The notes: a model not told the origin generated them from the sequence alone. A stretch of DNA of 64,000 nt from Sphingobium fuliginis (GCF_004152845.1 NZ_SEON01000004.1:248001-312000); one strand, 5' to 3'. Counted from the first letter of the stretch, positions 7,932 through 17,271 are shown. Numbers and translations: made by a program.

Positions 7932-8347
7932 CGCAGGACGCCACCCCCGCCCGCTTTCTCGAGGCTCAGGCAAATATCTATGACACAGCGCTTGCCGAGA
8001 TCCGGGCCGGCGCCAAGCGCAGCCATTGGATGTGGTATATTTTTCCGCAGCTCCGCGGCCTGGGCCGAAGCCCGACCGCGCACTATTATGGGATCGCCAC
8101 GCTTGCAGAAGCCCGAGCCTATCTCAGTCATCCGGTCTTGGGTTCGCGCTATCTCGAATGCATAAAAGCGCTTCAAAAGCTGGGTGACAATGACCCGGTT
8201 GCTGTCTTCGGCTCGGTCGACGCGATGAAGCTCCGCTCGTCGCTCACCCTGTTCGCTGCGGCGGGTGGGCCGCCGCTGCTCGACGATGCCCTCAAACGAT
8301 GGTTCAATGGCGAGCGAGATGCCTCGACCCTACACCTCCTCGCCTAA
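7928..8347 (+). CDS. DUF1810 family protein
   Basis: A 139-residue protein with the typical DUF1810 segments KRSHWMWYIFPQL, GIATLAEARAYLSHPVLG and DAMKLRSSLTLF. Its ATG overlaps the SRAP stop by four bases, so the two genes are translated together under the same LexA box. The biochemical role of DUF1810 proteins (E. coli relatives include YPO0396/NADAR-neighbour types) is not established to my knowledge. Its place here suggests a link to DNA-damage response, which is inference. Confidence 0.85.
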   Translation: MTQDATPARFLEAQANIYDTALAEIRAGAKRSHWMWYIFPQLRGLGRSPTAHYYGIATLAEARAYLSHPVLGSRYLECIKALQKLGDNDPVAVFGSVDAMKLRSSLTLFAAAGGPPLLDDALKRWFNGERDASTLHLLA

Positions 8348-8398
8348 GTCTCAGACGAGCCGAGAGTCATGCCGCTTGACGAGCGGACAGATTCAAAG

Positions 8399-8413
8399 GA
8401 ACATATAGGGAAC
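8399..8413 (+). promoter_or_regulatory. LexA (SOS) box ahead of the imuA remnant
   Basis: GAAC-atatagg-GAAC is a second exact match to the alphaproteobacterial LexA operator. It lies just before the imuA reading frame, where such boxes are found in intact imuA-imuB-dnaE2 cassettes. Confidence 0.85.
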
Positions 8414-8416
8414 ATT

Positions 8417-9207
8417 TTGAGTCGTCGTTCCCATGCCCGCTTGTCCCTTTCCCTCGACCATAAGCAGGTCGATCAGCTTGCCGCGCTCCGCGCAAGCCTG
8501 GCGCACGCCCGCACCGCCCGCGGGCCGGCTCTGGCCTTCGGACTGCCCGAGCTGGACGAGCGCCTCGCGGATCATGGTCTCGATGGCGCGGGACTGCATG
8601 AAACCGCTGCTGCCTCGGCCAGCTCACCGATGATGGCTGCGCCACGCTGTTTGCCGCCGGAATCGCGTCGCGCTTTTGCGCGAAGCCCGGTTTAACCATC
8701 CTCTGGGCCGTGACGCGTTTCGACCTTTATGCGCCGGGCCTTGAGCAGATCGGCCTTAGCCCTGACAAGATCCTCTATGCCCAGGGCCGCAAGGATTCCG
8801 ACGTCCTGGCGCTTGCCGAAGATGGCCTGCGCGATGGATCGCTCGCCTGCGTGGTCGCGGAAGTGAAGGCGGCCGACCAGACCGCGACCCGCCGGCTTCA
8901 GCTGGCGGCCTGCGACGGCAAGACGCCTATGCTGCTTTTCCGCCGCCATCGCAGCCGCGAGCGTTGCCCGTTGAGCGGCCTCTCCTCGGCGATGACGCGC
9001 TGGCGCATCGGTGCTGCGCCGTCGAGCCCCCTCCCCCATGCCGGCCTTGGTCGGCCGCGTTGGTCAGTCGAGCTTGTCCGGCAGCGGAACAGCAATCCCT
9101 TCTCTATCGAACTGGAGGCGTGCGATGACACGGGTCGCCTCGCTCTACCTGCCGCAGCTCCCGATAGAGCGATTGCGGAAGGCAGAGCGGCCCGCCAGGC
9201 TGCCTGA
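8417..9207 (+). pseudogene. imuA: imuA, SOS mutagenesis protein, frameshifted
   Basis: ImuA is a RecA-like accessory protein of the ImuA-ImuB-DnaE2 translesion mutasome. The N-terminal half reads in one frame (HKQVDQLAALRASLAHARTA, FGLPELDERLADHGLDGAGL, then HETAA). The rest reads in another (GCATLFAAGIASRF, FDLYAPGLEQIGLSPDKILY, LACVVAEVK, TRRLQLAA, GLGRPRWSVELVRQR). The frame changes between about 8600 and 8650, so no full-length protein can be made without a shift. The best N-terminal start is a TTG at 8417, directly after the LexA box; a TTG at 8441 is possible. Either a decayed gene or a sequencing error explains this; the broken imuB next door favours decay. Confidence 0.75.
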
Positions 9208-10053
9208 GCCGGCTCCTGCCCCGGTCGCACCGCGCTTCGCACCGCCGATCGACGATAATCCTGGCGCCTGTTCCGTCCCCAAGGCGGGCGGCTGGCGTCC
9301 CGGCGCCCGCTGGGCGTGCGATGGCGCGCTCGGTAGTCGGCCAACCCAGGCCGATATCGACGCCATGCCAGCGCAACAACGGCCGACCATGCGCGAGATG
9401 GGACGGCGCAGCGAAGCAGCCGAGCATCCATTCAAGGCCATGCCCGCCGATAACGGTGGCGGCCGCGCAGCATCGCTCCCCGTATCCGCGCTCACATGGG
9501 CGACGCTCTGGGGGAAGCCCACCGTCCTTATCACGCGCACCGGGCAACGAGACGTCGTGACCGCCGCCTGTCCGCTTGCGCTGGAACTTGGCCTTGGCCC
9601 CGGCATGGCCGCCGCCCATGCGCGAGCGCTGGTGACCGACCTTGAGGTACGCGACGCGCAGCCAGTGGCGGACCAGGCCTGGCTGGATCGGCTGGCGCTG
9701 CACGCGGTCGCGCATTGGACGCCGACAGCCTGCGTCTCTGGACCCGACGGCCTCTGGCTCGATCTCACGGGGACGACCCATTTATTCGGCGGCGAGGCGC
9801 GCTTCTGTCGGCGGTTGCTGCCGTTTCTTGAACGCCTCGGCTTCACCGCCAGCATCGCAATCGCCGGCACGCCGGGCGCCGCCCATGCGCTCGCGCGCTA
9901 CGGGAACGAGGCCATCATTCTCCTTCCCGACGGCACCGAAACCCAAGGCCATTGCCGATCTCCCGCTCTGCGCGCTTCGATTGGAGCCAGGGGTAGTTGA
10001 CCGCAGCCCGATTCGGTCTGGAGCGTATCGCTGACCTCTATCCCATAACATAA
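9125..10053 (+). pseudogene. imuB: imuB, Y-family polymerase-like mutagenesis protein, truncated and frameshifted
   Basis: The frame begins MTRVASLYLPQLPIERLR at 9125, overlapping the imuA remnant, and follows the ImuB N-terminal half (GLWLDLTGTTHLFGGE, LPFLERLGFTASIAIAGTPG). Near 9945 it shifts to a second frame (KAIADLPLCALRLEPGVV), then to a third (ARFGLERIADLYPIT), which stops at 10051. The C-terminal half, including the region that contacts the beta clamp, is missing, and no dnaE2 follows. ImuB is an inactive Y-family polymerase that bridges DnaE2 and the clamp. This copy cannot make a full product. Confidence 0.75.
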
Positions 10054-10341
10054 AGCGTCGGAACCATGTGCCTCTGCAAAAGACATCCTGGTCCAAGCAT
10101 ATAGACTTATCTTTCTGTAATAAAAAGATTTTCTGTTCCGCATGCGGCGCTCGGAGACGTTATGACAACAAAGAGACCGATTGCGCCGACTGACCGAACA
10201 GGTCGTGCAGCGCTGACCGCGCGTCACAAGCACATTCGATCTGGCATGACGTGAGGGATCAAGTCGGCAAGGGTATCCGCGGCCGGCAGCGTTACCGGGC
10301 GGGCGCAATCGTCGCGAGTGCGCCGTGGGAATCGCGGATCG
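10054..10341. other. Intergenic stretch after the imuB remnant
   Basis: About 290 bases with an A/T-rich patch at about 10100-10135 that stands out from the GC-rich surroundings. I see no dnaE2 homology, RNA gene or clear repeat. It marks the break between the damage-repair island and the TonB receptor region. Confidence 0.45.
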
Positions 10342-12633
10342 TCACCGGAACCGCAATCGAAGGTCGACGCCGAAGCTGCGTGGCTGGGCGATGCCCCAGC
10401 TATTGGCGGGCGTGAGATCGCCGCCATTTTCCACCCCTCTGACGAAATAGGCGTCAAACAGGTTCTGCGCATAGGCGACGATTTCGACGCCCCTGCCGCT
10501 GTCATAGCCCAGCCTCAGATTGATCTGCGTATAAGCTTCCCGTCGGGTGATGCCCCGCCAGTCGAAACTCTCCCTTCGACGCCCCTCGTGCATCCACTCG
10601 CCTTGCAAATAGATCTCGGCCGGGCCCATCGGATAATGACCGGTCGCGACGCCCGCGCTCGACCAGATCGGGTTGGGCAGGCCGCCGCAGTCTTTTTGTC
10701 CACAGTCGCGGTCGCCCTGCTTTTCGGTTCGCGTCCAGGTCACATGGCCCGACAGGTCGAAATAGCGGCTCGGCTTCCAATTGAGGGCGCTTTCCACGCC
10801 ATATCCGGTCACGCTGCCGACATTCACGACCTGCTGGGTCCGGCTTTCTGTGTCGAAATAAACCGTTTGAAGATTGCGATAGCGATAATGGAAGCCGGTT
10901 ATGTCGAAGCTCAGCGTCCTGGCGAGGTCCAGGCCCTTTATCCCCAGCTCCTTGCTCCATATCGTCTCCGGCGCGAAGGCGTCGGGCTTCGTTCCGTCGG
11001 GCACCAGCCGATACGCCTCAACCGGGACAGGCGCGGCGACCGTGAACGATCCGAATCCGCCCGCCTTGTAGCCGCGGGTGATGCTGGCGTAGAGGTTGAT
11101 GTCCGGTCCCACCGCATATCGCACATAGGCGCGTGGCGTCAGTCCGCCCCAGCTCTTGCTGGAAGAAACGGGACCATCGGTGAAATAGGTGAAGGTCCAG
11201 ACATTGCCGAGGCTGCTTTGGCTGGGCAGCACATCGATGCTGAAATGCTTGCGGTCGCGCGCATATCGAATGCCGATGCCAGCCTCCAGCGCTTTCGAGA
11301 AATGAAAGTTGGTGTCCAGGAAAACGGACCATCCGCGGTTGCGGGACCGCACGTCGTTGATGTCGGTCAGCAGGCCGCCCGGCGCCGGCCGGTAGGGCGC
11401 GCCGTAAAGGTCCATGGTCATCCCGTCGCAATCGGCATAGCCATAGCCCGCCGTGCAAACGAGATCTTCGGCAGCCTCGTTGGCGAAGCGCGCCGCGACA
11501 TCCTCCCAATAGAGCGAGACCCCCGCCGACCAGGTCAGGCGCCGATCGTCTCTGGACATCAGCCGGAAGTCCTGGCTGACATAGCGGGCATGCTGGCGCT
11601 GGTCGTAATTGCCCAGTTGCAACGCCGTTCCGTCATAGTCCTCCAGATAATGGAAATCGGACTTGCGAAAGGCGGTCAGGCTTTTGAGGCGCGCCGATCC
11701 AAGATCGAGATCGATCGACGCGGTCAGGCTGGTGATGTCGCCATCGTCACGCGGCCTGAGGAGATCGGTATCCACGTCGCGGCGAGACCCCCGGATAATA
11801 ATATCCCGCTGCAAGACTTCGCTGAGATAGTCGAGAACTTCACGATCGTCATTGGATGCCCGATAAGGCGCGCCGTCGAGCCGCCGACGCTCATGTTCGG
11901 CACTCAGCAGGACATCGGCATCGCCGGCCCTGTAGCGCAGGGCGACGCGGCCGGCCTGCTTGTTGCCGCCCATCAGGCGATCATTGCGGCCGGCCGTGAA
12001 GGCATTGTCTATCCAGCCATCATAATCCGTCGCATAGCCCGCAATGCGAAGCGTCCAGTCCTCCGCCACCGGCAGGTTGATGGCGCCTTCTGCATCCTTG
12101 CGGTCGAAGCTGGCAACCCCGACATAGAGATGCCCGGAAATACGCCCTGGATCCGGCTTGTTGGTCACGATGCTGATCGCACCGGAAATGGCATTGCGGC
12201 CGAAGAGGAACCCCTGGGGCCCTCGCAAGGCTTCCGCCTGCGCGGCATCGAACAGGGAGGTCACGGCAGCGCCTGTCCTGCCCTGATAGACCCCATCCTT
12301 GAAGATCCCGATCGAAGGATCGCCGCCAATGCCATAGTCATTGGAGGTGATGCCCCGGATGGCGATGCTGTCGATATAGCTGTCGTCCGAATTGCCTGAA
12401 AAGCCGGGCGTGAAGGTGACGATGTCCTTGACGTCGTCCAGCCGCGTGCGGTCGAGAAAGACTTCGCCGAAGGCGGAGATCGCCACGGGAACGGTCTGGA
12501 TGGCTTCCTCGCGGCGTTGCGCCATGACGGTGATCTCCGCCGCCGATATGGGGTTCGGCAGGTCCTCGGCAGAGGCGGAATGCGGCAGCATGACGGCACA
12601 GGCCGTCAGGGCCGGGAAGATACGAAGATGCAT
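10342..12633 (-). CDS. TonB-dependent receptor
   Basis: A 763-residue outer-membrane receptor. A signal peptide (MHLRIFPALTACAVMLPHSA) is followed by a plug domain (EALRGPQGFLFGRNAISGAI, SIVTNKP) and a beta-barrel ending RSFGVDLRLRFR, with an aromatic residue next to the end. These proteins import siderophores, vitamin B12, sugars or aromatic compounds using TonB energy. The substrate is not evident. The gene starts 10 bases after the chemoreceptor stop, so chemosensing and uptake of the same compound is a reasonable guess. Confidence 0.9.
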   Translation of the reverse strand: MHLRIFPALTACAVMLPHSASAEDLPNPISAAEITVMAQRREEAIQTVPVAISAFGEVFLDRTRLDDVKDIVTFTPGFSGNSDDSYIDSIAIRGITSNDYGIGGDPSIGIFKDGVYQGRTGAAVTSLFDAAQAEALRGPQGFLFGRNAISGAISIVTNKPDPGRISGHLYVGVASFDRKDAEGAINLPVAEDWTLRIAGYATDYDGWIDNAFTAGRNDRLMGGNKQAGRVALRYRAGDADVLLSAEHERRRLDGAPYRASNDDREVLDYLSEVLQRDIIIRGSRRDVDTDLLRPRDDGDITSLTASIDLDLGSARLKSLTAFRKSDFHYLEDYDGTALQLGNYDQRQHARYVSQDFRLMSRDDRRLTWSAGVSLYWEDVAARFANEAAEDLVCTAGYGYADCDGMTMDLYGAPYRPAPGGLLTDINDVRSRNRGWSVFLDTNFHFSKALEAGIGIRYARDRKHFSIDVLPSQSSLGNVWTFTYFTDGPVSSSKSWGGLTPRAYVRYAVGPDINLYASITRGYKAGGFGSFTVAAPVPVEAYRLVPDGTKPDAFAPETIWSKELGIKGLDLARTLSFDITGFHYRYRNLQTVYFDTESRTQQVVNVGSVTGYGVESALNWKPSRYFDLSGHVTWTRTEKQGDRDCGQKDCGGLPNPIWSSAGVATGHYPMGPAEIYLQGEWMHEGRRRESFDWRGITRREAYTQINLRLGYDSGRGVEIVAYAQNLFDAYFVRGVENGGDLTPANSWGIAQPRSFGVDLRLRFR

Positions 12634-12643
12634 GATTACTCCT

Positions 12644-14497
12644 TCACGCCGCGCGCAGGCGGGCGATGACCAGATCGAACCGCTGCCTCAGCTCGCTGGC
12701 GCTGGACCGGACCGCCGCCCCCACATTGAGCGTATGTTCGGCGTTCGCCTTCACCGCATCCAGGCCCGCGGCGATGGCGCTGATGGCGTCGTGCACCGCT
12801 TGCGCGTCGCCGCCGACGCTCTGACTGCTCGCCAGGATCGTACGGGCCCCCTGATGGTGCTTATCGGCGGCCAGGGACACATCCGACACGTTGCGCTCCA
12901 GTTGGCGGACGACGGTGTTCAGCAGGTTGAGCAGCGACGCGATCGAGGAGGCGGATGCGTTCACCGCCTCGATCCGCCGCTCGATCTGGCCCGCCATGTC
13001 GCCGGCCCTGTTCGCCAGCGTCTTGATCTCGCCGGCGACGACCGCAAAGCCGGCTCCCGCCTCGCCGCCCCGCGCAGCCTCTATCGTGGCGTTCAGGGCC
13101 AGCATGTTCGTCTGGCCCGCTATTTGCCGGATGGTGCGGGTAGCAAGGTCGATCGCCTCTATCTCCCTTTGCAACTGGTCATTGGCGCCCATCACCGCGC
13201 GAGCCTCGACCTCCGTCTTGTCCATGTTCTGACGGGTGGCGATCGATTGGGTGTGGATCTGGCCAATGGCCACGCTCAACTCCTGCACATGCGCCTCGAT
13301 CTCGTGCACGGCCTGCGCCGACGCACGGCTGCGGTCGCGGACCAGGGCCGTCCCGGTGAGCTGTTCCGCGAGAGCGGCCAGCGTGTCGCGGGCGCTGGCT
13401 TCAAGCTGATCCGCCTGCCTCAGCAAGGATCCCGACAGGTCACCCACGCTGGTGGAGAGAAGATTGGCGACCTCATGCGCGGCGTTTCGCAACGCTTCGC
13501 GATGTTCGGCCTGTTCCCGCCCTTCCCGCTCTGCAATGGCGGCGATCTGCTCCCTCGCCTGTTCCGCCTGTTGGCGCGCCTCTTCCGCAGCCAGAGTCGC
13601 ATTCTCCCGATCCCTGGAGATGCGTTCGGCCCGCAACCGGCCGGCGAGCAACGACGCATGGGTCCGCAACATGGCGCGCGAGACGGCGAGGAAAAACAGG
13701 ATGAAGAGCGCGGCGGCCGATGCCAGCAGCCATGAAAGGCTCTTGAGCGCCGCTATGCCCGGGCGCACCGGCAACCAGTGGATATGGCCCAGATCGGTCC
13801 CGTCAGGACTGATCAAGGGATGACCGGGCGATGTCTCGGCATCCGCTTCCGGCGGGTTGAAGCTGATGTCCGCCAATGCATAGGCCTGTTCCCAACTGGC
13901 GAACAGCTCGGCATCCAGCGGGCGAACGACGACGACATGGCGGAGCGGCCCGGACGGGAGCGGCCGGTTGGCGGAAAAAGGAAGGATCGGGGCGCCGGCG
14001 AACAAGGCCGGACGGCCCCGATAAAGCTGGATGAAGGGGCGGATGGGGAAATTGCGGCGATCATCGACATGCTTGGGCAGCGTGCGTTCAAGATGCCGAA
14101 GCGCTTCCGGCGCATCCTTCATCAGCGTGGTTCTGACGGTCGATCGGGGTTGCCAGCCGAATATGGTCCCGCCGCGCTCGTCGAGAACATATAGGGGCAT
14201 GGCGCCGCCGAAGTTCGAGGCGGCCCATTCACGGTCGATCCGGCCGTATAGATGATCGACGGCGTCATCCCAGAGCGCATAATCCCGGGCCGTGGCTGCA
14301 AGAGCATTGGTCTCCCGCTTCATGGCGCCGTTGACCATGCGCGCCTTTTCCAGCGCCGCCGCATCGTCCATCCTCGAAACAAGCACGGTCACGAGGATGC
14401 CGCAGGTCATGAAGGTCACGAGCGTCAACGCGATGAGCGGCAGGATGGCGCCGGGCAGGCGGCGAAGTGCACCTGTCAATGGGGCTAGATGCCGCAC
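12644..14497 (-). CDS. Methyl-accepting chemotaxis protein with CHASE4-like sensor
   Basis: A 617-residue protein. The first transmembrane helix is at about 15-40 (LIALTLVTFMTCGILVTVLV), and an extracytoplasmic CHASE4-like domain (NALAATARDYALWDDAVDHL) runs to about 250. A second helix (LASAAALFILFFLAVSRAML), a long coiled coil and the methyl-accepting signalling domain follow. The conserved hairpin is present (IRQIAGQTNMLALNATIEAA, then GAGFAVVAGEIKTLANRA). It would signal to CheA/CheW in the cell; no che genes are in the window. The TonB receptor follows in what looks like a two-gene operon. Confidence 0.9.
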   Translation of the reverse strand: MRHLAPLTGALRRLPGAILPLIALTLVTFMTCGILVTVLVSRMDDAAALEKARMVNGAMKRETNALAATARDYALWDDAVDHLYGRIDREWAASNFGGAMPLYVLDERGGTIFGWQPRSTVRTTLMKDAPEALRHLERTLPKHVDDRRNFPIRPFIQLYRGRPALFAGAPILPFSANRPLPSGPLRHVVVVRPLDAELFASWEQAYALADISFNPPEADAETSPGHPLISPDGTDLGHIHWLPVRPGIAALKSLSWLLASAAALFILFFLAVSRAMLRTHASLLAGRLRAERISRDRENATLAAEEARQQAEQAREQIAAIAEREGREQAEHREALRNAAHEVANLLSTSVGDLSGSLLRQADQLEASARDTLAALAEQLTGTALVRDRSRASAQAVHEIEAHVQELSVAIGQIHTQSIATRQNMDKTEVEARAVMGANDQLQREIEAIDLATRTIRQIAGQTNMLALNATIEAARGGEAGAGFAVVAGEIKTLANRAGDMAGQIERRIEAVNASASSIASLLNLLNTVVRQLERNVSDVSLAADKHHQGARTILASSQSVGGDAQAVHDAISAIAAGLDAVKANAEHTLNVGAAVRSSASELRQRFDLVIARLRAA

Positions 14498-14753
14498 GAT
14501 GTAAGAGCCCCCGTCTGACCAGCCTTGTCTTGCCGTTTGACTGCGCCCCGAATGGTTATGATTGATTTAACGCTTCTGTCATTGGACTGAAAATTGTTCT
14601 GCGTTTAACCTATGTCAGATAACTTAGGTAATAGGGTCCGGCGACTTTGGGCGACCTGACAGGAATATCCTGTATCTGCTTGGTGGAAATGAGAGGATAT
14701 GGCGCGAGGCATCTGCGCCAGCTTCGGTCAGGCTCGATAAAATCGATGGCTGC
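14498..14753. other. Upstream region of the chemoreceptor gene
   Basis: About 255 bases, richer in A/T than the neighbourhood, between the nitrilase-family stop and the chemoreceptor start. It should carry the promoter of the chemoreceptor-TonB receptor unit. A short inverted repeat, ACCTA (14608-14612) with TAGGT (14625-14629), is the only symmetric element noted. No gene is seen. Confidence 0.4.
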
Positions 14754-15719
14754 TCATTCAAGACTTCCGAAGATCGGTTCGGGACGATCCTCAGACCTGT
14801 CCGGAGCCGTGATTGGAGCGGGAGGCGCAGGCTCGTCACGGCAGGCATCATCCGGTCGCATGGGCGCATCCTGCTCGGGCCAATGGAGGAAGGGCAGGAC
14901 CGTACCGGAGCCACGCCACACATCAACCTGATCCAGCCGGACATCCGAGAACAGCCATTGCGGCCGGTTGACTTCACCGACCGCGAATACGCCATTATCC
15001 GGCGCGATGCCGTCGGGCGGACCGTAAATGGCTGCCGCGCCGTGATTGTCATCCAGCGAGGGCAGCCAGGGCGCCTGCCCCACCGTGGGCGCCTGAACCA
15101 CATAGCATTGGTTTTCCAGCGCGCGGGCCTGCGCCCCGATGCGGACGCGCCAATAGCCCTGCATGCTGTCGGTCGCAGACGGCACCAGGATGATCCTGGC
15201 GCCCGCCTCGGCCTGTGCCCGCGCGATCAGCGGAAATTCGGCATCGTAGCAGATGGAAATTCCCACCCGACCGAAGGGCGCATCCAGGACATGAACGGCC
15301 TCGCCGCCCGTTATGCCCCAGATTTCCCGTTCGAACCGCGTCATGACGATCTTGTCCTGATAACCGGTCCGGCCATCGGGGCAGAAGAGCCGGGCGCGGT
15401 TGACGACCGCTCCCCGTGCGCCGCGGCACGGGCGGCTGCCGCCCAGAATCGTCACGCCATAATGGATGGCGAGTTGCCGGTGCAGTTCGTCGATCCGTTC
15501 CCCCAGCGCCACGACATGGTCGAGCGAAGCATGAAGATCGGCCGCCGCCGCCGGATCGGTGCCGGCCAGTTCCATGGCGGCATATTCCGGAAAGACAAGG
15601 AGCTGCGCGCGCCTGACCGCCGCCTCCGACACCCAGCGGCTGAGCTTCGCTTCCCAGGCGCCGTAGCTCGGCAACAGTTCGATCGGATATTGCGCGGCTG
15701 CAATGCGGACGTCGGTCAT
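14754..15719 (-). CDS. Carbon-nitrogen hydrolase (nitrilase superfamily)
   Basis: A 321-residue protein with the three catalytic residues of the superfamily: Glu45 (VFPEYAAMELA), Lys123 (YQDKIVMTRFE) and Cys157 (ISICYDAEFP). It probably cleaves an amide or nitrile C-N bond; the overall sequence resembles aliphatic amidase/omega-amidase-type branches. The tail (about residues 290-321) is low-complexity and acidic/Pro-rich. It starts 61 bases after the NTF2-like gene and ends the formaldehyde operon, whose substrate logic does not obviously need an amidase. Confidence 0.85.
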   Translation of the reverse strand: MTDVRIAAAQYPIELLPSYGAWEAKLSRWVSEAAVRRAQLLVFPEYAAMELAGTDPAAAADLHASLDHVVALGERIDELHRQLAIHYGVTILGGSRPCRGARGAVVNRARLFCPDGRTGYQDKIVMTRFEREIWGITGGEAVHVLDAPFGRVGISICYDAEFPLIARAQAEAGARIILVPSATDSMQGYWRVRIGAQARALENQCYVVQAPTVGQAPWLPSLDDNHGAAAIYGPPDGIAPDNGVFAVGEVNRPQWLFSDVRLDQVDVWRGSGTVLPFLHWPEQDAPMRPDDACRDEPAPPAPITAPDRSEDRPEPIFGSLE

Positions 15720-15780
15720 TCGGAGTCCCGTAGCGGCTTCCGCCCGAAGCGCATCGGATGATCGCCCTCCCCGGCCTGCC

Positions 15781-16182
15781 TCATTCCGCCTTTACCTGAT
15801 CCAGCCAGTCGGCCAGATTATAATGGTTGCTGACCCGCGCGATCGCGCCGTCGCGCAGTTCGAAGAAGGCGCCGACGCGCAAAATATAGCGCTGGCCGGA
15901 TGCAGGAGGCAGATCGCCGTCCGTTTCCAGATATTCGCCCTCCAGCATGAATTCCGCGGCCGCCCGTTTTCCATCGGCGGAGGCCAGGAACACGGGATCG
16001 ATGACCCTTTCCCTGTAGCAGCGGTTCATATGGTCGAGGAATTGCGCAAAGGCCGCCTTCCCTTCCCGCACCGAACCCTGCGAGGGTTCGTGCACGACAT
16101 CCTGCGCCAGCAGATCGAGCATCGCCGCGCTGTCGCCGCGATTGAAGGCCTCATAATAGCGACCGAGCAGGTCAGCAGCCAT
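15781..16182 (-). CDS. NTF2/SnoaL-like protein
   Basis: A 133-residue protein starting MAADLLGRYYEAFNRGDSAA at an ATG at 16182, preceded by GGAGG, which fixes the start. It has the cone-shaped NTF2-like fold pattern of the SnoaL/ketosteroid-isomerase family (MLDLLAQDVVHEPSQGSVRE, FFELRDGAIARVSNHYN). Members are small isomerases, cyclases or uncharacterised proteins. The same frame runs upstream without a stop into the ferredoxin remnant, so a fused 207-residue product is possible. It lies between the hydrolase genes of the formaldehyde operon. Confidence 0.8.
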   Translation of the reverse strand: MAADLLGRYYEAFNRGDSAAMLDLLAQDVVHEPSQGSVREGKAAFAQFLDHMNRCYRERVIDPVFLASADGKRAAAEFMLEGEYLETDGDLPPASGQRYILRVGAFFELRDGAIARVSNHYNLADWLDQVKAE

Positions 16183-16404
16183 GGCGTTCAATCCTCCGGC
16201 GCGATGGTGACGAAGGCCGTCCAGTTCGACCGTCAGCGGAACCTGGCAGGACAGGCGCGACCGGTCGATACGATGATCGCTGCTGTCGAGCAGGTCGTTC
16301 TCATCAGGGCCGAGCGGCGGCAGACCGGCTGCGCGTTCGTCATCCACATGGGCATGGCAAGCATGTTCTGCGCCGTCGCGGCCGGTCACGAAAATCTGCA
16401 CCAT
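16183..16404 (-). pseudogene. 2Fe-2S ferredoxin remnant with internal deletion
   Basis: The frame starts MVQIFVTGRDGAEH, the first strand of an adrenodoxin-type 2Fe-2S ferredoxin, then jumps to ACHAHVDDERAAGLPP and continues SRLSCQVPLTVELDGL, the C-terminal half of the same family. The segment that should hold the first cluster cysteines (C-x5-C-x2-C) is missing, about 35 residues. The expected ending VTIAPED is found out of frame (ACC ATC GCG CCG GAG GAT TGA), so a second small deletion joins it to the NTF2-like frame. It cannot bind a normal cluster. It starts three bases after the fghA stop. Confidence 0.75.
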
Positions 16405-16407
16405 CGA

Positions 16408-17271
16408 TCAATCCTTGCCAAGACGGGCCGCATGCCAGCGCAGATGGTCCGCCATGAAGGTGGAAATGAAATAATAGCTGTGATCATAGCCGTCGCGCAG
16501 ATTCAGCGTCAGGTCGATCCCCGCTGTCTCGCAAGCCGCCTTCAGCAGTTCCGGGCGCAATTCCTGTTCCAGGAAATTGTCGGCCGTCCCCTGGTCGACC
16601 AGCAGCGCCGGAACCCGGGCGCCATCCTCGATCAGCGCGACCGCGTCATGCCGACGCCACGCGGCCGGGTCGTCGCCCAGATAGCCGGCCAGCGCCTTCT
16701 GTCCCCAGGGCGCCTGCCCCGGCGCGACGATCGGCGCGAAGGCCGATACCGCCTTGTACCGGTCGGGAAGTGTGAGGCCGACGGTCAGCGCGCCATGGCC
16801 GCCCATGCTGTGACCCATGATCGACTGGCGTTCCATGTCCGCGGGGAAATTGGCCGCGACCAGCGCGGGCAGTTCCTGGGTCACATAGGACCACATGCGA
16901 TAATGGGCGGCGAAGGGGGCCTGCGTCGCGTCGACATAGAAACCGGCGCCCAGACCGAAATCATAGGCCCCGTCCGGATCGTCCGCCACGGCATCGCCAT
17001 TGCGGTCCGGGCCGCGGGGGCTGGTGTCCGGCGCGACGAAGATCAGGCCCAGTTCGGCGCAGGCGGCGCGGAACTCGCCCTTTTCGGTGACATTGGCGTG
17101 GGTGCAGGTCAGTCCGGACAGATACCAGACGACCGGCAGTTTCGTCCCCTCCGCATGGGGCGGCACGTAGACCGAGAAGGTCATGTCCGTCCCCGTCGAG
17201 GCGGAGGCGTGCCGGTACACGCCCTGCACGCCGCCAAAGGCCTTGTTGGCGCTCACCTGTTCCATGATCAC
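16408..17271 (-). CDS. fghA: S-formylglutathione hydrolase
   Basis: A 287-residue esterase-D-type alpha/beta hydrolase. The nucleophile elbow is GHSMGGHGAL, and the family segments LSGLTCTHANVTEKGEF, DTSPRG and GYDHSYYFISTF are present. It hydrolyses S-formylglutathione to formate and glutathione, the second step of glutathione-dependent formaldehyde oxidation. It starts 63 bases after the class III alcohol dehydrogenase, which makes its substrate. The start MIMEQVSANKAF could also be at the second Met. Confidence 0.95.
   Translation of the reverse strand: MIMEQVSANKAFGGVQGVYRHASASTGTDMTFSVYVPPHAEGTKLPVVWYLSGLTCTHANVTEKGEFRAACAELGLIFVAPDTSPRGPDRNGDAVADDPDGAYDFGLGAGFYVDATQAPFAAHYRMWSYVTQELPALVAANFPADMERQSIMGHSMGGHGALTVGLTLPDRYKAVSAFAPIVAPGQAPWGQKALAGYLGDDPAAWRRHDAVALIEDGARVPALLVDQGTADNFLEQELRPELLKAACETAGIDLTLNLRDGYDHSYYFISTFMADHLRWHAARLGKD

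Noticed and set aside
10054..10341. A dnaE2 gene following imuB
   Set aside because: No DnaE-like sequence is readable in any frame before the TonB receptor gene begins.
10318..12399. Long open frame on the plus strand opposite the TonB receptor
   Set aside because: It mirrors the codon bias of the minus-strand receptor, has no ribosome site and resembles no protein; high-GC genes often leave such antisense frames open.
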